From Palaemon carinicauda (Eukaryota; Arthropoda; Malacostraca; Decapoda; Palaemonidae), in assembly GCF_036898095.1 (NCBI RefSeq), contig NC_090746.1:113018198-113082197 (forward strand): DNA of 64,000 nucleotides, given 5' to 3'. Positions 44,270 through 57,290 of this stretch are shown here, in pieces; the first letter of the stretch is position 1; every line of letters starts with the position of its first letter. The notes below the pieces were generated by a model. The model saw only the letters and a list, made by a program, of their open reading frames with translations, had not been told where the DNA came from and did not search any database. Both the position numbers and the translations under genes were made by a program.

Positions 44270-44271
44270 TA
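43651..44271 (+). mobile_element. LINE-C 3' end fragment with (TAA)n tail inside YR
   Basis: 5'-truncated LINE-C starting ttcagctgctgat (equivalent to 26,834). It carries the C-terminal coding end (MLHKIFYNNDHPLHSDLSRQ, RSFIPAVTKLWNDLPNRVVE), the family 3' UTR and a taa/tat tail at 44,225-44,271. It interrupts the DIRS-B2 recombinase about 60 bases after the LINE-D2 insertion. No clear target duplication. Confidence 0.85.
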
Positions 44272-45000
44272 ATGGAGTTATGAGATCACTTGCCCTCAGT
44301 CAGAGATCAGGCCTCCTTCCTAGAACGTGGTTCGCGTTTCAAGGTTCTTGAAAGGACTTCTCTACGAACCATAAGCCATGCAACTGACCAAAACCTCACT
44401 TTGAAGACGGTGTTCCTCCTCACTTTAGCCTTGGCAAAGAGAATCGGTAAACTACATGGCCTCTTATATGACATCAGCCATTCAAGGGGATAGGGTGGAA
44501 GTGACGCTCAGTTCATTGCTAAGACTATAAAACAGGGGTTACTGGACCTTAGATTCAGGCCCTTTCAGATTGAGGCTACGTTCTGTAACTAATGATACAG
44601 AAGAATTGTTACTGAGCCCAGTTAGGAGTTTGAGATATCTGAAATGCACTGCAGCAACACGGCCGTGACTAGCAACAATTTTTGTTAGCTCCGGAAGGGT
44701 TAATAGGAGGATCACCAAGAACACTATTTCATCCTGGAAATGCCAAGTGATTGAAAGAGCTCTAGTCCCTGATCCTCCTTTGGCTCAAAAACCCTGAGCA
44801 CATGTTGTCAGGGGCATCAGTACATCCCTGACATTCAAACGCAACTTTTCCATGTTGCAGGTATTACAGGTGAGCATGTGGAAATATCAGAATATGTTTA
44901 CAGCGTACTATTTAAAAGACTTGACCCACAGGAGATTGATATGTTTACTATTGGTTCTGTGGTAGCGGCTCAACAAGTGGTTTAAGAATACCTCAGGCTC
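44272..45000 (+). pseudogene. DIRS-B2 YR catalytic part, broken
   Basis: Resumes the recombinase with LERTSLRTISHATDQNLTLK and VFLLTLALAKRIGKLHGLLY (Arg region), to 44,493. Later pieces in other frames include SLTFKRNFSMLQVLQ after the expected HxxR position and AYYLKDLTHRR (Tyr region, about 44,905-44,935). The His of the tetrad is not readable in frame near 44,805. Decayed. Confidence 0.75.
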
Positions 45001-45479
45001 CTTGTTGTACAAATAGCTGATGGTTGTGCGCATTGGTTACACGGATTAAGTCCGAGATGAATGAAAGTATGTCTTGCATTTTCCTTTCTTCATCTTCCCC
45101 TCCCTTGGGGTACAGTGCCATGGGTCCCTCTGTATGTAATTATCACTTTCCTTGTGTAGCCTAGTATAGTCATAAATTTATATACTGTCTATGGCCCCAT
45201 TGCTCCTCACGAGGCAAGGAATTGGAAACGTCTTTGTGGATTTCCTATAGATAAACTTGGAATGTGTTCATACGAGACATACATACCTCTCTTGACAAAT
45301 GAATTGCTCAGGCTGCTATCATACTAACTTTGTGTGTTTAGTGAGGTGTCAAGGTTTTCCCTAGACCACAATCATATACTGTACTGTACTAGGTAAACCT
45401 AGGTCAATGTCCGTGCCAGAATTAGGATTTCCACCCTCCTAAAAGTGAGTCATCAGCATAACGTAAAGTGTGTTAGTAT
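45001..45479 (+). other. DIRS-B2 3' noncoding region
   Basis: No reading frame; similar to the post-YR region of DIRS-B1 (22,741-23,160), for example cttcccctcccttggggta against ctcccctctcttggggaaa. Confidence 0.65.
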
Positions 45480-45560
45480 GGAACAAATGACAAATTTGGA
45501 GATAATTTGTATTTTTCCATAGTACAAACATATAGTTATTTATATAAATTGGCTCACCAT
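45480..45560 (+). repeat. DIRS-B2 internal complementary region
   Basis: gacaaatttggagataattt (45,490 on) is the reverse complement of the outer right end at about 45,795-45,816. The preceding gtatggaacaaat should be the complement of the missing left end. Same design as in DIRS-A. Confidence 0.75.
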
Positions 45561-45749
45561 CACCTGTCCCCCAGAAATCTTGCCTGCAATCAAAAAGTGA
45601 CGTAACTCACGGCCATGAGAGTATACTGTACAGTACATAGAGGCTACTGGGTACCCTCCCCCCACCTCCAGCCTACCCACTCAAGTGATTAGGCAGGGTT
45701 GTCCACTCGCACTTTCAGTCTAATGGCTATCTTCCAGCTTCGCTGAAAG

Positions 45750-45816
45750 ATAGTCCACATAAATAACTAGAATTTGTATTAGTTAGAGAAAAATACAAAT
45801 TATCTCCAAATTTGTC
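45750..45816 (-). repeat. DIRS-B2 right terminal arm
   Basis: aaatacaaattatctccaaatttgtc closes the element and pairs with 45,490-45,520; taaataactagaatttgt pairs with sequence near 45,530-45,545 with mismatches. Confidence 0.75.
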
Positions 45817-45824
45817 TTTTTTTT

Positions 45825-48785
45825 TTCAATGGAATTGTCAGGGTTTAAGGCTGAAATATGAAGAACTTGAGCTCCTCATTCATGAGCACTCCCCTATAAT
45901 TGTTTGTATACAGGAGAGCAAGCTCGATGCTAATACTCCTTGTCCTCGAGAGTATGTTAGCTATAGGACACCATATGATCATCAAGCAGGGAGCCATAGC
46001 GGAAGTCTTATATATGTTCGTCGAGATGTTCCCCAAATATCTTTGTTCATCTGTACCCCTTTGTAGGCAGTGGTTGTACAAATAGATATAGGGAGAAAAT
46101 ATGCAATCTGCTCTCTTTACTTGCTCCCAAATAATATTTCGTATGATAATTTAGTAGAGGTGATTCAATAACTCCCTCAACCTTTTCTCTTACTAGAAGA
46201 TTTGAATAGTAGACATCCTTTATGGGGGCAATGTTTTAGCAAATAAAAGGGGCAATATGATATCATCAGTTGTGGGGAATGAAGATGTAGAATTCCTTGG
46301 TACAGGAGAGCTCGCACACATCTTCAGACAGGTACCTTGTTATGCATTTACCTATCAATTGCATGCACTAACTATCTTCTCGATTTTGATTGGAGAACAT
46401 TAGATGATTGGCATACTAGTGATCATGCACCAGTCATTATAAACTCCAATAATGGTCCACCTTTACATATATCGTCATGATGGAACCTTGTATAGGCGGA
46501 ATGGAATGGATTTTGGGAGCTAAACGAATTTGAAGGGAATCCAGAACAGTTCGAAAGTGTTGACGATACCATAGACTTACTGAATAGAGTCAATTCAATT
46601 CCTAAAACCACTGTGTTATATAAACGGCGACTAGTCCTCTATGGTTTCTAACTAACTGCCCTCCACAGAACTGCAAGAAAATCTGACTTGATTGCGTAGA
46701 CGGCGTACAGAAGAGAATTTGATGATATATGAAAAATGTAGAGCACAGTTCCGTTGCACCATGAAAGAAGGTAGGCGCCAGTTTTAGATGTCTTTTGTTT
46801 CCTCCATCAACAATAGAACACCACCATCTTTTGTGTGGAAGAAAGTAAAATTCATCCCCAACCCACCACCAGTGTTGAAGGTGAATGGTCAGTATGTGAC
46901 TGGAGCAACTGAGGTTAGCAATGCCTTGGCTGATCATTTCTACAAGGTATTGTGCAAGTGTGAAGCAGCTCTTGGTCACCAATATAAAAGCATTCAAGAA
47001 TGTAAAAGGCTAAATTTTGCAACAGAAGAAGAGGAATCATACAATGCTCTTTTTATTGAAAGGGAATTTGAATCCATACTTGCTAATTGCAATGATACAG
47101 CCCCTGTACCTGATGGAATTCCATATGCAATGATTAAACATGTAATTGTTAATAGGTTTTTTATTTTACGCATTATTAACAGAATATGGCATGATCATAG
47201 TTATCCAAGTCTTCGGGAACCAGCCATTATTTTAGCAGACTTAAAACCTGGTAAGGATAAGTTTTTAGCAGCAATCTACCAATTGCAATGACATGTTTAT
47301 GTAAGATCATGAAGATGGGCAATGCAAGACTGGTGTGGTACCTGGAGAAAGAAAGGTATTTTATCACCTATCCAGTGTGGATTTAGAAATATAATCTCAC
47401 CTACCCCAAGTCAAGTAAAGATTTTACATTTTATACACCATACTGGTATCAGATTGGCCACAAGAGCCTTTAGAACTTTGCCTATCCCAAGCTTCCTTGT
47501 TGATGCTGGGTAGTTACCTTTAGACCTTTACCGAAAGTCTTCTATATCGTTCGGTATTGGTTTAGCTTGCAAAGACTTCCAAATTCTTTTGCCCATCAGA
47601 CTGCTAGTCTTGTAAGGCACTCAGCATACTTTGAGTTGCACCCAAAAACCCCTCAACCTCATGGTTTTCGGGTGAAACAATAATTAAAATCTTGATATTA
47701 TTAGATGTAAGGTGCTTCCATTTAAGATATCATCGACCCATCCATGGAAATTACCAGAGATATCTTTTTGTAAATATTTTATTGGTGATAAAAAGAATAT
47801 GACTGACTTACAAGCGAGGTCTCTCTTTATGGAACATGGAGCAAAACATAGGGAATAGACTTTTTTTTATGCTGATGGCTCCAAATCTTATGTTGCCATT
47901 GGATTTGGAGCATATAGTAATGCTTTTAATTATCAAGGTACATTTCCTCTAACAGCTTCCATATTAACCGCTATCTAGAAAATACCGTTGGAGGAGAAGG
48001 GTAATTTTACCATTTTTAATGCAAGGAGTGTCCTTCAAGCTTTAGAAGTTTTTAATTCCCATAATCCTTTAGTTTTAAAGGTTCTAGAATGGCTTTTTAT
48101 TATTGGACTGAGAGGTTAACAGTTTGATTATGCTATGATCTGGCACACGTAAGTGTGTCTGGAAATGAGAAGGCAGATTTACTGGTAAAGAATGCTGCAG
48201 CTGTTGCTACCAAGAAGGTATCCATTCCCTGTGATAATTGTTCACCCAGCATTAAGAGTTTGATAAATATTAATTGGCAACAGCATTATGATATTTTAGT
48301 TGAAAATAAAATGAGAGAAATGAGGAATGTTATACCCACTTGCAAGTATAACGTAATGCCATGAAAGGGGTAGACTACTTTTTGTGTTTCTCCGCATTGG
48401 TCACACTCATACGACATAGGAGTTTCTGCTAACTGGCCAACACCAACCATATTGCGATGACTGTTTGACACCCTTGACAGTGAGGCATTTGTTGACTGAA
48501 TGCCCCGCTTTTTGTACGGAAAGAAGTGGATATGGATTTGAGGCTTGAGGTAAGGATGGCAGGTTCATCCTTTCCAAGATTCTTTGACACGATGTGTTGT
48601 ACTATGCTAGTGGCATTTTTAGCTTTATTTCGGATGAAGGTCTTCATAAAGCTATTTAGATTTTATAATGAAATTTTTTCTTTTATGTTTTAAATTTTTT
48701 ATTTCTTTATTCTTTATTTATAATAATGATATAGGTGTCAATGACCTCTGATGTCAGGATGCCAAAAAATTTAAATCAATCAAAA
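45825..48785 (+). mobile_element. LINE-D3, decayed I-like LINE, RT core deleted
   Basis: Begins right after the DIRS-B2 end and a T run, at the first codons of the ORF2 endonuclease (QWNCQGLRLKYEELELLIHE, VCIQESKLDANTPCPREY with the catalytic Glu kept). Later endonuclease sequence has stops; linker and early RT lie at 46,788-47,290. At about 47,390 the sequence jumps from CGFRN to TPSQVKILHFIHHTGIRLAT, deleting RT motifs A to C. RNase H (47,860-48,180) and the Cys/His tail (48,440-48,510) are broken. The 3' signature with an aatcaatca tail ends near 48,785. Confidence 0.82.
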
Positions 48786-51700
48786 GAATTTTAAGCAAGT
48801 ATTGAAATTTTAAATTTTATCGTAGGAATATATTTTGTTTGATAGGCCATATGAAAGGAACCATGAGCTTCACAAGCATCATGCAATAGAAATCATATGA
48901 TGTTGTACTGTGCAATTTATATTCATGGGTTCAAATCAACATGCATATGCGTCTTATCTTGCAATAAATTAATAATACAATCGTACAGAAGGTGTAACAG
49001 TGCTTGTTGGCATAGAACAATCGGCACTGTTGTAAATAGAAAATGAAACCCTACCAAAAAAATATTAATGTTTTTCATTTCTTCATTTATATGAAGTTGA
49101 ATCAAATTAGTTGGACCACTGCTGAAGTTAGAATCATATAAAATAATGTAGACAAATAACCAAGTTTCGTTTATCATAATGATGGGATTATTTACATTTC
49201 CATAAGTGGTTAATCAGCATCATTAAAGCCCAAACTTTGTGATGTAGAGCGTAATACTGAATAAGATTAATGAATCCTTTACTTATGGCACAATACCAGT
49301 CGAGTTATTTTACTCGCATCTCTTATTCAGTCCCACACAATATAGTTACCAATTATGTAATTTTCATCGCCACGGATTATTGATCTTCAAATTATTTAGG
49401 TAATTTGATTTAAGAATTGTTAATTTTAATTCGGCAATTAAGTTTTGAAGAAATTTATAATGAATATAATCTGTAAGACCAACTCTTCGGACCTTGCCCG
49501 ATGTGTTGATCTAACTTGGTAATACTGTATGCTTAAATTGTTAATAATTCATGGTAATAAAAATCAACAGAATTGTTGAATTTCTTAGTTGCTCCAGTAA
49601 CAAAAGTAATGCTTTATTTATTGAAATTCTTTTCTGATATACTCATTCATTTCATTAGTTAAATTCTATAATCATTTTGTAGATCATGTGCAATTTCATT
49701 GTTACCTGTAAATCAAATTTACATTATAAAGATACAGTTCTTTATTTTGATATGGTCAGATATGTTTTTTACAAGAATTAAACTATCATTCAGATGAGTA
49801 AATTTACAAAATCATCTACTGTAATCATGAGAGATACAAGGGATCACCAGAAAAATAACTTTTCAATGTCTGTTAGCCTGTTACGTTTAAATTAATGTCT
49901 ATTAAATTTGTGTGTTTTACCTCATGAATGCTTTAAAGATAAATTAAATGCATAGTATCAGAATTAAAATAGTTTATACATGTTAATTTTCTGATTGAAT
50001 TACTAGTGGTGACGCCATTTCTCTCTTGTTTTAGCAAACCCAATTCATAATTCATAGAATGCTATCCTCCATATACTACTGTATTAATAGTATTTACAGA
50101 ATACACGATATCACCTTACAGTAATATATTTTGAAGATGCGCTACTAGGGTATGATAAGTATTCATACTTAACCATTTTAGTGATAATATTAATACTTAC
50201 TTCAGGACACACATGCATCCAAATTTAACAAATAACTTGGAGTAATTCCTAATTCCAGTAAAGTAACAGGGTACTTAGTGTGTATTTTTATAATGAAGCA
50301 ATCAACATGTCTTCATGCAGTTTCATGCTTGTACTATGATTAAAATGTAGATATGTGCAATTATATTTTCAAATTTTGAGTGGATATTCTGCTGAAAACA
50401 AAATCCTTAGTATTCCATGTTTTGTCAATTACTACAAGTAAATATAACAAGTGTTGAGAGTAGTATTGTTTTGTAAATACACATTAATATTAGGTTATTG
50501 GAAATGATAAGAAAGTTAAGATGTTCTATAAAAACACTCTAAACCATTAAAGTAAAAAGCAAATCTTTACAAATTATGTTTATTCCACTGCAGATATGAC
50601 AGATCTCTACAAATCTGTGTTAAAAATTTCACAATCCCTAAACAGTATATCATTGATTGGATACCTTTATATGAAAAAATAATTAAATTTAAATCTACAG
50701 TCAACTCTCTTGATCATGCTAAATTCAGTATAGCTCATTACTGTGGTATAGTGATGCATGTAAAATTATGATTGGTATTCATAGTACAGTAATAGCAAAT
50801 AAATGTGTGTAGTGTGAAGCTGGAGTTTGGTAATAATTGAAGTGTTACTTTTCTTGAATAAGAAATTGAGACAAATTTAGATTTATCTTTTATCTCTGCT
50901 TGAATCTACCTTGTGCTATGTACCTGGTAGGGGTGTTTGTGTAAGTTTTCTGTCAAAAGATGATAATTTTTTAAACTGACCTAGAAACACTTTGTCATTC
51001 CACCTATCAGGCAGTCAAGACACTACAGTGTGTTCATAGTAAATGCAATAATTATTGTTCTCAAAGTCCCGTTAGCAACCTTTAGGAAGCCTAATTCTTA
51101 ATACCTAGCAGTACAGAATTGAAAGAAATGCATTTTATTAATGTCTCAAATTCATTTTTTATTGTTCGAGATTCCTTGTATACTTCAACTCTTCTCAGTG
51201 TAGTCTTTCTCCAGGAGAATTTTAGATTTGTGGTCTTTTAGCTATATTTTACAAACTATTGTATGTTTATCTGTTTGTATAATGAAAATCCTTTTCCATA
51301 TGCAAAATGGTAATATACAGTAGTCAGTGCTTTAGTCATATTACTGTACTTCAAAATCATGCTTTATACAATATCAGCTATACTGTATTTTTCATGAGCA
51401 TAAAAATGGAGAGGTTTAGCTTAATGGTTTTATGAAGAACCAATGTGCCTGTCAGTTTAGGCTTGTAAAATTACTTGCACTTGTAAAAGCTTGACAAAAA
51501 TATTTTCAAAGAAAGCCTTCAAGTAATCTGGTACTCTCTATACTTTATTGTTAGTAGAAAAAAAAAAAATTATTTCCAAATATTTGTAATATAAACATTC
51601 CAGACCTCTAATACGAGGCACAATATGAATATCACTTCATTATCAAGAAATGATCTATCTTATGTTACATGCATCAAATCACAGGTATGTTCCAAAAATC

Positions 51701-53321
51701 AATCAATCAAGACAGCCTTGAGACTGATTTGCTATGGACTTGTAAGGTCTTGATAAATTTTGTTCCTGATAAGTTGACATTTTAAGGAAAAGAAAAGAAT
51801 TGCCGCTAAATTACTTCATGATCTAAAAGAATATATATTTTAATTCATCTTGGATAACCATTGCAAATTATATTGCATACGCTTTAAAAAAGCACAGGTC
51901 ATATTTTGTTTGACTTGTACAGTAACTTGTATATTTTTGCATTACATTTATTTTAATTACCTTTAAACTGTTTATTTAAATATGAATGACTAAGAATACA
52001 GATTCTTATGGCTTTTATCAGACCTAATAAATTATATTAACCATAGCAAAGTCTACTGTAAGTTCGAATAGTAGATAAGCAAAATTATTTTTCTTTGCGA
52101 TTCTTTAGCAGACACAATATTGGTCTTTCTAGATTAATTCATGAATTAACTAAAAATTTCTAGTCTGTATATTTTTGGAACAGCCTGTAGATTTATCTAA
52201 TCCCTTCTATTAAAGACTAAATGGATTCACCCCTCCATTAATCTAGCTAAAATTGGTATTGATAAATGGAAGGGTTTAAAGGGGTGTCATTGTGTAACAT
52301 TCTATAAACATGTTGGTCTCTGCTGAGTTTGTATTTATTATGCACATATTAATCATGGGTTTCAGAATATGTTTATACACATATATACAATGACTGACTG
52401 GTGGACTCGCATGACCTAACTGGGGCTTGGAGGTAGGGACCATGACCATTGTACTAGTCTCAGTGTGTCAAAAACCTATTTGTTAAGTATTCACATATAA
52501 TGGCTTGTTATACTTATTCAATTGCTTGTAATGAAAATTTGCCTGCTTTATACATTACATATGTAAACAAACAAATATAATTTTTTTTTATATGACATGC
52601 CAGAGTATAGTACTGTATATATTATTTGTTCCACCATTATGCTTTGTAAGTAAACTCATTTACTTTATGTTCAAGATCTTGAAATTTGATCCAATTTTCT
52701 AACAAGTAGTGGTAAAATATTTTTCGCCCACATGACAAACATTAAACTTTCTTTTACAATTGACAAGCTTTTAGGAAAATTGACAGATTTCAAAATCATG
52801 AATCATTGATAATGGATAATATAACTGGAATGTCCATCCAGTAACTGAACACAATAAACTTCTCTCACTCCGTTGTGAATAGAATTGAATGTTTGAATTT
52901 GAAAGAATTAAAGTAAAATTTCAAACTATATGGAGCGCAAGAAGTTTACTCTAAAAATAAAAACATTTACTTTACATATTAACAGAACTTTCTATAGTTT
53001 ATAATGAGTTATAATGTATGTACATGTTCTGGCCTATATTTTATGGCAAAATGTGTTGAAACTTGATACTGTCACTTATGCAATACATTTTAACAAAGGA
53101 TATAATTGACAATATCAGTAGTTTATTGAAAAGCAAAAGCACACACTAGCTGCAGACTAGAACTTTATATGAGAACTAGGAAATAGTAATTTTTGAGCTT
53201 TGCTGAGAAAGATCTACTTTTGACACTAAATTGATTATAGAAAGAAAAACTATTCTTCCATTACAAGATGTAGTGGCAGGTAATCTTCCATTTTAACTAA
53301 GTCCCTTGCCAAGCAGTTCTA
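48786..53321. other. AT-rich stretch, no gene or transposon recognised
   Basis: About 4.5 kb of strongly AT-rich sequence without a long frame, inverted terminal repeat or match to the elements elsewhere in the window. It differs sharply from the TE-dense left three quarters. If the exon at 53,322-53,380 is real, the part next to it would be that gene's 3' UTR (minus strand); several TTTATT words (AATAAA on the minus strand) occur, as expected by chance in such sequence. Confidence 0.5.
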
Positions 53322-53380
53322 TTAAACCAGCTGATCACACCAGTCTTGGGCAACAGAGACAACAGTATTTTCCTCAACCC
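53322..53380 (-). CDS. Possible terminal exon of a host gene (unidentified)
   Basis: On the minus strand a pyrimidine-rich tract ending tgtcttttcctttacag precedes 59 bases. Read with upstream phase 1, these give VEENTVVSVAQDWCDQLV and a TAA stop. A second open reading with phase 0 runs further (GLRKILLSLLPKTG...) to a TAG, so the frame is not certain. I do not recognise the protein. Evidence is the good splice acceptor and protein-like end only. The nearest candidate partner exon is at 63,961-64,000; the tandem repeat between them would be intronic. Confidence 0.3.
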
Positions 53381-53618
53381 CTGTAAAGGAAAAGACATGA
53401 GACATTATGCCTGGTTATTTAAAGTAAAATAATAATTTAGTACTTTACAATGAAACAAATACTGTATTATTACAACATATTCAATCAATTTCCAACCTCT
53501 ACTATATATACATGTAATTCATATGACTGTGCAGTGAAAAAAGCAAACCGTGAAAAGTTCTCTAATTTAAAAGTGGAATTGGACTAAATCAAATTTGATT
53601 CTTTGTAGGAATGCTCTG
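53381..53618. other. Noncoding sequence between candidate exon and tandem repeat
   Basis: AT-rich with no frame; intronic if the flanking exon is real. Confidence 0.4.
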
Positions 53619-56600
53619 TAATTTTATAGAATGAAAAATTCGTTCCAAAACTGAATACTCAGTCCTAAGGAAGAAATGCCAAGATCAGGCTGACAAGACT
53701 ATTGTCAGGTGTGACAATAACCCCCAATACCATGCTAGGTGTTCACCAGGGAGGAAGTAACCAAGTATCCCCATGGCATGTGCCTAACACCCAGAGGAAG
53801 AGGCATGGAAAGGTAGCGATTAGCAACTCGGACCAAGGAGGAATGTTAAAGTTCTTGCCTGGTTTTTAGTTAAGCAAACAGTGAGGATGTAACAACACGC
53901 CCTAATGAAGCCCACAAAAAAACCAGCGCTACTGGCTGCCATGCGTATACCTTGTGTCTGAAACCATTAAGAAAGTAGCTGCATTAATTGGTGCCTCGGA
54001 CCCGAGATGTGAATGCCAAGATATGTCTAAACTCCTCTCACGCACCCACCGGACAGGAATAGATCCAGCAACAGGACAATCAACTAGTCTCGAGAAGCCC
54101 ACAAAAGAACCAATGCTTCCGACTGCCCCCATCCCTCATGTTTGGCGCCAAGAGTTGAGTAGTTAACGATTCAGTCTAGAGCGAGTGCCTAGAAAGACAG
54201 ACTGTTACAGTGTCAGGTGACCGGTGGGGAGGGGGGGGGTGTTAAACCAACAACTACGCCACCTAAAGGTACCTAACCCTAAGGGGAATTGGCACAAAGA
54301 AGATGGGGTACAGGTAAAAGGTGACTGTTACGAAGAGCGAGTGCCTGACAGTCCAACTGGTTTAGTATCACACGAAGCAGCCCACTTATGCCAGCACCAG
54401 TACATTACTAACATTACTTAATGCCACCTCTCTCTCATGAGTGGTTGATACCGAGATGGTAAGGGCATAAAGTATGGGGCAGCTCATTTACAAGGAATGA
54501 GTGGCTGGACTGACAGACATGTCCAGTGTTAGGTGAAAACTGGGTATCACATTGCAGCCCAATAGCACCAACACAAAGATGAGCACTATTAATTACTGCC
54601 TGTCTTTCGTGGGTGGCTGATATTGATAGGCAAGGAGGAAACTAATTGGCAAAACAGTTGCTTAGTGTTAGTGGCAGGACATCAACTAGCAGGCAACTGA
54701 AGCGGCACAGAAAACGCTATGAAAATCGAAGGACAAATAGTTAACAGGGCTTTTAACTAACCTATCATGGATCAACCCATACCCAGGCTATGCCATACGA
54801 AGCCCAACCAATCAATCCCAAGACTGTAGCCTCCTAATGTGAGCCGAACACTCTACAGAGGAAGGTGGTGACCAAGTTCCATGTCTGACCACCTGTCCTG
54901 CCGTTGCCGACAGGCTCAAAAAGTAAGGTCACCAAAAACCAGCAAGCCAAGTATCCGCCCCGAACGATTGCGGCTCTTAGTGCACAACCTTCATGTTACC
55001 CACAGTCCAAGAAACTAAGTTGCCCAGAAGGAATACAGAAAAATCCTCTTGGAGAATGGACTCCAGATTTTCAGAGGAGATACATACAAAACTCAAAGAC
55101 ATCTTTGAGAGAGAGAAGTCCCCCGCAGAACAAGGCAACAAGTGAACTCCATGCTGCCACAAACAAAGACAGGGACATCAAGGGGTATACCCAGGGAAGA
55201 GAAGTGAAAATGCCTTGGGCTACAAGAGAATTTCCAGAAGACATGGTAAATCAGGTTCTGTCCCCAACTAGCTATGCAGCAGAAAAGTGCCTGAAGCTTC
55301 AAACCTCATGACACATGCCAGTGAAGCCGGGAAGTGCAATCTTGCTAAAAGAGGACTCAGAGCCAAGATTGTCCACGTAGACTTCTTTCAGGCGATCAAG
55401 TCAAGAGACGTCGTCTCCCATTGGAGCTCGAAAATGGACAAAGCAAAACAGTGCAACCTGTTCCCACCAGGAGACTGACAGTAGAAGGGAGAGAGTATGA
55501 AGAGACAAGTCAGACCCAGAGGGAGAATACTAGTTCAGTCCACTGATCTTGAGACAGGAGTAGAGCGGAAGGGATTGTAAATGGATTCCAAGGGCACAGG
55601 TCATGGAAACCAATGCTACAAAATAAAGTCATCAAAAGATTCCTGAGGACAGGAGAAGCAGAAAAATTTAGGATTCTCACTTAAAGAAAGGAGAAGCAGA
55701 TAAGAGGAGGACGAGGAGAAAAAAATCTATATCTTTGCCAAAGAAGGCCAAGAACTTGAAAGACCTCAAGCCTGGAAAAAATGTGAGAAGACCGACCATG
55801 ATTGTTTAACACTTGGCAAGGGGACATGTCAGGCTAGAGGCAACTATCAGAGACTTAGGACAAGAAACCTTTCTGATATTCTCCAAGCAAGATGATGGAG
55901 GTACAAGGAGACCTTGGAGGAACAAGAAAAATGGCGTAGCAAAACAGACTGCTCTGCTCTAACAGACTAATTATAGGTTCCAAGAGGACGGAAAATTGCT
56001 CCTTCGAATCAAAAATGGGGCAGAGACAAGATATCCTACTGCATATTAGATGGCCTCCCACATGAAGTGACCAGAAGAAAGGCAAAAGTCAGGTCTCACC
56101 GAGACTGTTCGACACTGATGGGGTGGCTCAAGAACAAGGGAAACTGGAAAGATCCACTTCAATGTCACACACAAGATGATCAAGTTCCCAGAAATATTCC
56201 ATCTCTCTCCAAGGACCACCAGACCAAAATTCCCTTGGAACTCAGAAAAACTCCCAGGTGCAAGGGGTCTAATTAAAAGAAAAGGTCTGGAGGGACTGTA
56301 ATGAGACCTGTCCCATCATGGAAAAAGTCCCTGAACCAAGAAAGAGGATCCCACAACTCGGGAAGAGGGGAAAAAAAACCACTCTCCCTGTAATGTCATC
56401 CTCCACTCAAGGATGAGTCCATGAGGGAACAAGCTCAATGCTAAATAGAAAGGGATCACTCAAATTGCTGCTTCCCACTCAGCGGACGACGCTTAACCTC
56501 ATCTCAACTCTCGAGTTTTGAACTTTGTCTGAATCACACCAGAGAACCGTTCATATGTTGAATGATCATCGAAAATCATCTCGACAGACAATTAGATTGG

Positions 56601-57290
56601 GAAGGTCAAGAGGTTGAGGAGGGACCTCCACAGGGAGGAAGGAGTTCCTGACAACAGATAAAACGAAATACCCCAATAGAGACACTACTCCAGAAACAAA
56701 GAAAGGCAATGCTTTCTAGAAAAAAAAAAAAAAAACTAATTTCTTTCGGAAGAGATGAAAAGGAAAGGAAGAGCAAAAACCCCCACTAGACCAACACACC
56801 TCTGCTGGCAAGCAGACCAAATGAGCCAGGAGATATAAACCCTAGGATTATTCCCTCTCCGAATTACTGAAATCCTGTTCAACAAACAAAGCACTAAGAA
56901 TCTTTCTGCAAGAGGAGATTTCGCAAGAAGACAGAACAAAAAAAAAAAGCCAGGCGATCTCCTTCCCCCTCCAAAACAGGCAAAGTCATCCAGAGTGCAA
57001 CTATTAGGGACAAAGTCCTTGGAAGCAATGAAAACTGGTGTTCCAAGTTGCCAGGACAGACAGAACCGGAGGATTGTCACCTAAGAAGAGACCTAAGACA
57101 CACTGAAACTGGAGTGGAAAAACCTCAAGAACAAACAAGTTTAAAGGCAAAGAGTTTGCCTTAAATTGGCAGTCAAGAAAATTGGCTTTAGGAAAAGAAG
57201 AGCCCTCACAGCCCCCCAACCTCAAACTACTGGCAAAGAAAACATGTAGGAAAGTGCGACTGAAGAGGCCGCTCAAGGAGAACCTTCCTG
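53619..57290. repeat. Tandem repeat unit 1 (3,672 bp)
   Basis: First of two adjacent copies. It starts taattttatagaatgaa after atgctctg and ends aggagaaccttcctg. The + strand is rich in A and G. No convincing gene: frames present in one copy (for example 54,904-55,311) are shifted or stopped in the other, which argues against coding. Between about 54,200 and 54,700 it holds diverged sub-repeats about 180 bases apart (agcagcccacttatgccagc and tgcagcccaatagcaccaac). Origin unknown. Confidence 0.9.

Larger units (their letters stand above)
34880..45816 (+). mobile_element. DIRS-B2, internally deleted DIRS with nested insertions
   Basis: Segments of one DIRS-B element: gag (34,880-35,105), RT palm and RNase H (35,105-36,256), conserved region and YR start (36,333-36,373; 36,722-37,113), YR middle (43,582-43,650), YR end (44,272-45,000), 3' region, ICR (45,480-45,560) and right terminal arm (to 45,816). 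Insertions account for 36,269-36,332, 36,374-36,721, 37,114-43,594 and 43,651-44,271. Order and sequence match DIRS-B1 across each gap. The left terminal repeat is absent. No working frame remains. Confidence 0.82.

Noticed and set aside
54140..54160. ttggcgccaa on the minus strand resembling an LTR-retrotransposon primer-binding site
   Set aside because: No LTR pair, protease or integrase frame nearby, and the motif is changed to ttggtgccaa in unit 2.
54904..55311. 135-aa plus-strand frame in tandem unit 1
   Set aside because: The same region in unit 2 is shifted or stopped, and no domain is visible.
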